A stretch of DNA of 35,163 bases, from positions 1 through 35,163 of the forward strand of contig JADFCW010000030.1 of the NCBI GenBank assembly GCA_017161705.1, written 5' to 3'. The DNA comes from Candidatus Sumerlaeota bacterium. Its GTDB lineage: Bacteria; Sumerlaeota; Sumerlaeia; JADFCW01. Below, piece by piece: positions 33,865 through 35,163 of the stretch. Below the pieces are notes generated by a model. It was not told where the DNA came from and made no database searches. It worked only from the letters and a program-made list of their open reading frames with translations. The position numbers and the translations under genes are program-made. Position 1 is the stretch's first letter. Every line of letters starts with the position of its first letter.

Positions 33865-33893
33865 CTTCTATCGGGTCGAATCGCAGGCGTCAA
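33865..33893 (-). promoter_or_regulatory. Predicted promoter of the rnj-uppP-hldA operon
   Basis: On the minus strand, TTGACG (33893-33888), a 17-base spacer, and TAGAAG (33870-33865). Transcription would begin near 33858, giving a short leader that supports the TTG start at 33829. Confidence 0.4.
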
Positions 33894-34172
33894 GACATTC
33901 CCGCACGCTGGACGAAGGGCAACCCTTCTGTATTCCATCCCCTGATTTCGGGAGATGCAGCCCACGGGGCCCTTTAGGCTTTTGGGTCAAAACAGCGACA
34001 AAATATTTTCGATATGGTGAAACGTTTGCTTTGTGCTGCGCTCCCTCGGAACGCCACTGCTTCCCGGCAAAATCCCCGACGCGGCGCAGATTCTTTCGTT
34101 TAAGGATCCAGCCAAAAGGCATGTATCGTTATGGAGCAGCCCATGTTTGCTCGCGGCAGAAGGCCGCGTTGG

Positions 34173-34222
34173 GTGCGTCGAACCTTGTCGAGGAAAAGCG
34201 ACAGCATGGCTGCCGCACTCCA
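34173..34222 (-). repeat. Stem-loop repeat, copy 5 (inverted tail plus core)
   Basis: GTGCGTCGAACCTTGTCGAG, then GAAAAGCG and the core GCGACAGC-ATG-GCTGCCGC (one stem mismatch). It is the reverse complement of the layout at 65-117, with the tail block first and the core second. Confidence 0.7.
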
Positions 34223-34246
34223 CGGCAGTGCTTTTCAGTGTTCCGA

Positions 34247-34261
34247 GGCTGCGAAGCAGCC
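34247..34261 (+). other. Perfect inner hairpin between repeat copies
   Basis: GGCTGC, a GAA loop, and GCAGCC form a perfect 6-bp stem. It lies between the two inverted repeat copies, so the whole 34198-34290 stretch can fold as a branched structure. Confidence 0.35.
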
Positions 34262-34262
34262 G

Positions 34263-34290
34263 TTTTGGACTGCGGCAGCCATGCTGCCGC
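34263..34290 (-). repeat. Stem-loop repeat, copy 6
   Basis: TTTTGGACT precedes the core GCGGCAGC-CAT-GCTGCCGC, matching copy 2 (65-90). With copy 5 it makes an inverted pair, the same arrangement as copies 1 and 2 at the window start. Confidence 0.7.
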
Positions 34291-34504
34291 TATGCAGTCG
34301 TGGTTCATCGCAAGACAAACGACTGCTCTCGCTTTTGCGCCCGCCCTTGGGATCTTTCCCCACGAGATCGAGCCAATTGCGAGGATCTTTTGATTGTTTC
34401 CGCAAGCCGTGTTAGCCATTGCAGGCATGCAAAAGCTGTTGCAATTGGCGAATGGATTGCAAAACGTCGTCTCCGACTCCAATCTGCCTCGAGGAGGTTG
34501 AACC

Positions 34505-35163
34505 ATGCCCGCAAATGACACGTCGCGCAGGGAGTTCCTCTGCCGTTCGGCCGCCGGCGCGCTGGCCCTTGCAGGCGGTGCCGCTCTGACGCCGCCCGCC
34601 CCTGGCGCCGAACCGGGCAAATCCATCCCGCGAAAGCCCAACATCGTCTTCATCCTCGCGGACGATCTTGGCTGGGCGGAACTAGGTTGCTACGGCAACC
34701 GCTTCAACGAGACCCCGCACCTCGACGCGCTGGCCGCCGACGGCATGCGGTTCACCGACGCCTATGCCGCGGCGCCGGTCTGTTCGCCCACACGCGCAAG
34801 CCTCATGACCGGTCAGTATCCCGCGCGCGTCGGCATCACCGACTATCTGCGCGGTGATGACCCCAGGTATCTCTCGCCCGATTTTGTCACGCTGCCGGAA
34901 ATGCTGCGCGAGCAGGGTTATCGCACCGCGCTCATCGGCAAGTGGCATTTGATGGGCGACTACCAGCTGCGCAAGGGCGACCCGCGGCTTCATGGCTTTG
35001 ACGAAGTCATCTGTTCCGAGACCGCCTACATCGGCCCCGGTAGTTATTTTCATCCCTACAAATTCATGCCGGAAGTCCAGGCCAGGAAACCCAACGAATA
35101 CTTGACCGACCGGCTGAATGCGGAGGCGGTGGACTTTATCGAACGCTACAAGGACCGGCCGTG
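34505..35163 (+). CDS. Sulfatase with Tat signal (partial, runs off the window)
   Basis: At least 219 residues; the 3' end lies beyond the window. Type I sulfatase of the alkaline-phosphatase superfamily, hydrolysing sulfate esters, often of polysaccharides. A twin-arginine signal SRREFLCRS is followed by a hydrophobic AAGALALAGGAAL. Metal ligands D53 and D54 stand in ADDLGWAELGCYG. The catalytic Cys is C93 in CSPTRAS, the C-x-P-x-R motif matured to formylglycine. GKWHL follows near residue 146. The start has GAGGAGG 7 bases upstream. A formylglycine-generating or anaerobic maturase would be needed and is not in the window. Substrate unknown. Confidence 0.9.
   Translation, partial: MPANDTSRREFLCRSAAGALALAGGAALTPPAPGAEPGKSIPRKPNIVFILADDLGWAELGCYGNRFNETPHLDALAADGMRFTDAYAAAPVCSPTRASLMTGQYPARVGITDYLRGDDPRYLSPDFVTLPEMLREQGYRTALIGKWHLMGDYQLRKGDPRLHGFDEVICSETAYIGPGSYFHPYKFMPEVQARKPNEYLTDRLNAEAVDFIERYKDRP

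Larger units (their letters stand above)
33830..34504. other. 675-base gene-free region between rnj and the sulfatase
   Basis: No gene is supported. It holds the rnj promoter (33865-33893), the repeat copies (34173-34222 and 34263-34290) with an inner hairpin, and the sulfatase ribosome site (GAGGAGG at 34491-34497). Open frames here read through the repeats. Confidence 0.7.

Noticed and set aside
1-35163. CRISPR array
   Set aside because: No run of regularly spaced direct repeats was seen; the stem-loop repeats are irregularly spaced and in both orientations.

Overview
The window looks like a chromosomal stretch from a GC-rich, diderm (LPS-bearing) bacterium of a poorly cultured lineage. 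Evidence for an outer membrane is direct: an LptD-like outer-membrane protein, an LptF-type permease, a heptose-7-phosphate kinase, an O-antigen-ligase-like protein and UppP. Three proteins carry twin-arginine signals (molybdoenzyme large subunit, DUF362 protein, sulfatase). The orphan GspG-like pseudopilin, CARDB repeats, fused AmmeMemo proteins and Tat sulfatase together are reminiscent of Sumerlaeota/Hydrogenedentota/PVC-type genomes. That placement is inference only; there is no rRNA or marker gene here to test it.

Layout. (1) 1-353: no gene, but three copies of a stem-loop repeat; related copies lie at about 14.89 kb and 34.17-34.29 kb. (2) 354-1784: exported M20 metallopeptidase. (3) 1843-9608: a molybdenum island. 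A minus-strand operon (2Fe-2S subunit, Tat-exported molybdopterin subunit, XdhC chaperone) diverges from a plus-strand operon for molybdenum cofactor synthesis (moeA, moaA, moaC and a MOSC-MogA fusion). (4) 9628-12178, minus strand: GspG-like pseudopilin, a NicO-like membrane protein with a His-rich loop, and a diaminopentanoate-dehydrogenase-like oxidoreductase. (5) 12259-14816: a Memo-AMMECR1 fusion with a lipoprotein-like signal, followed 2 bases later by a Tat-exported DUF362 protein. (6) 14817-15523: gene-free, with one repeat copy and a strong hairpin. (7) 15524-20568: lptF, lptD and amrS, the radical SAM member of the AmmeMemoRadiSam set. (8) 20668-23349: secreted protein with an NBR1-like Ig domain and four CARDB domains arranged A-B-A'-B'. 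(9) 23350-24442: decayed DNA with an IS110-type transposase remnant. (10) 24443-30174: secreted Cys-based phosphatase, O-antigen-ligase/TPR protein, small membrane protein, endonuclease III and a membrane-anchored helical protein. (11) 30260-33829, minus strand: RNase J, UppP and heptose kinase. (12) 33830-34504: gene-free with two repeat copies. (13) 34505-end: Tat sulfatase cut by the window edge.

The strongest functional units are the molybdoenzyme with its own cofactor and chaperone genes, and the AmmeMemoRadiSam set. The latter is split into two transcription units about 5.7 kb apart, with the Memo-AMMECR1 part apparently exported and the radical SAM part apparently cytoplasmic. No CRISPR array, tRNA, rRNA or intact mobile element was seen.
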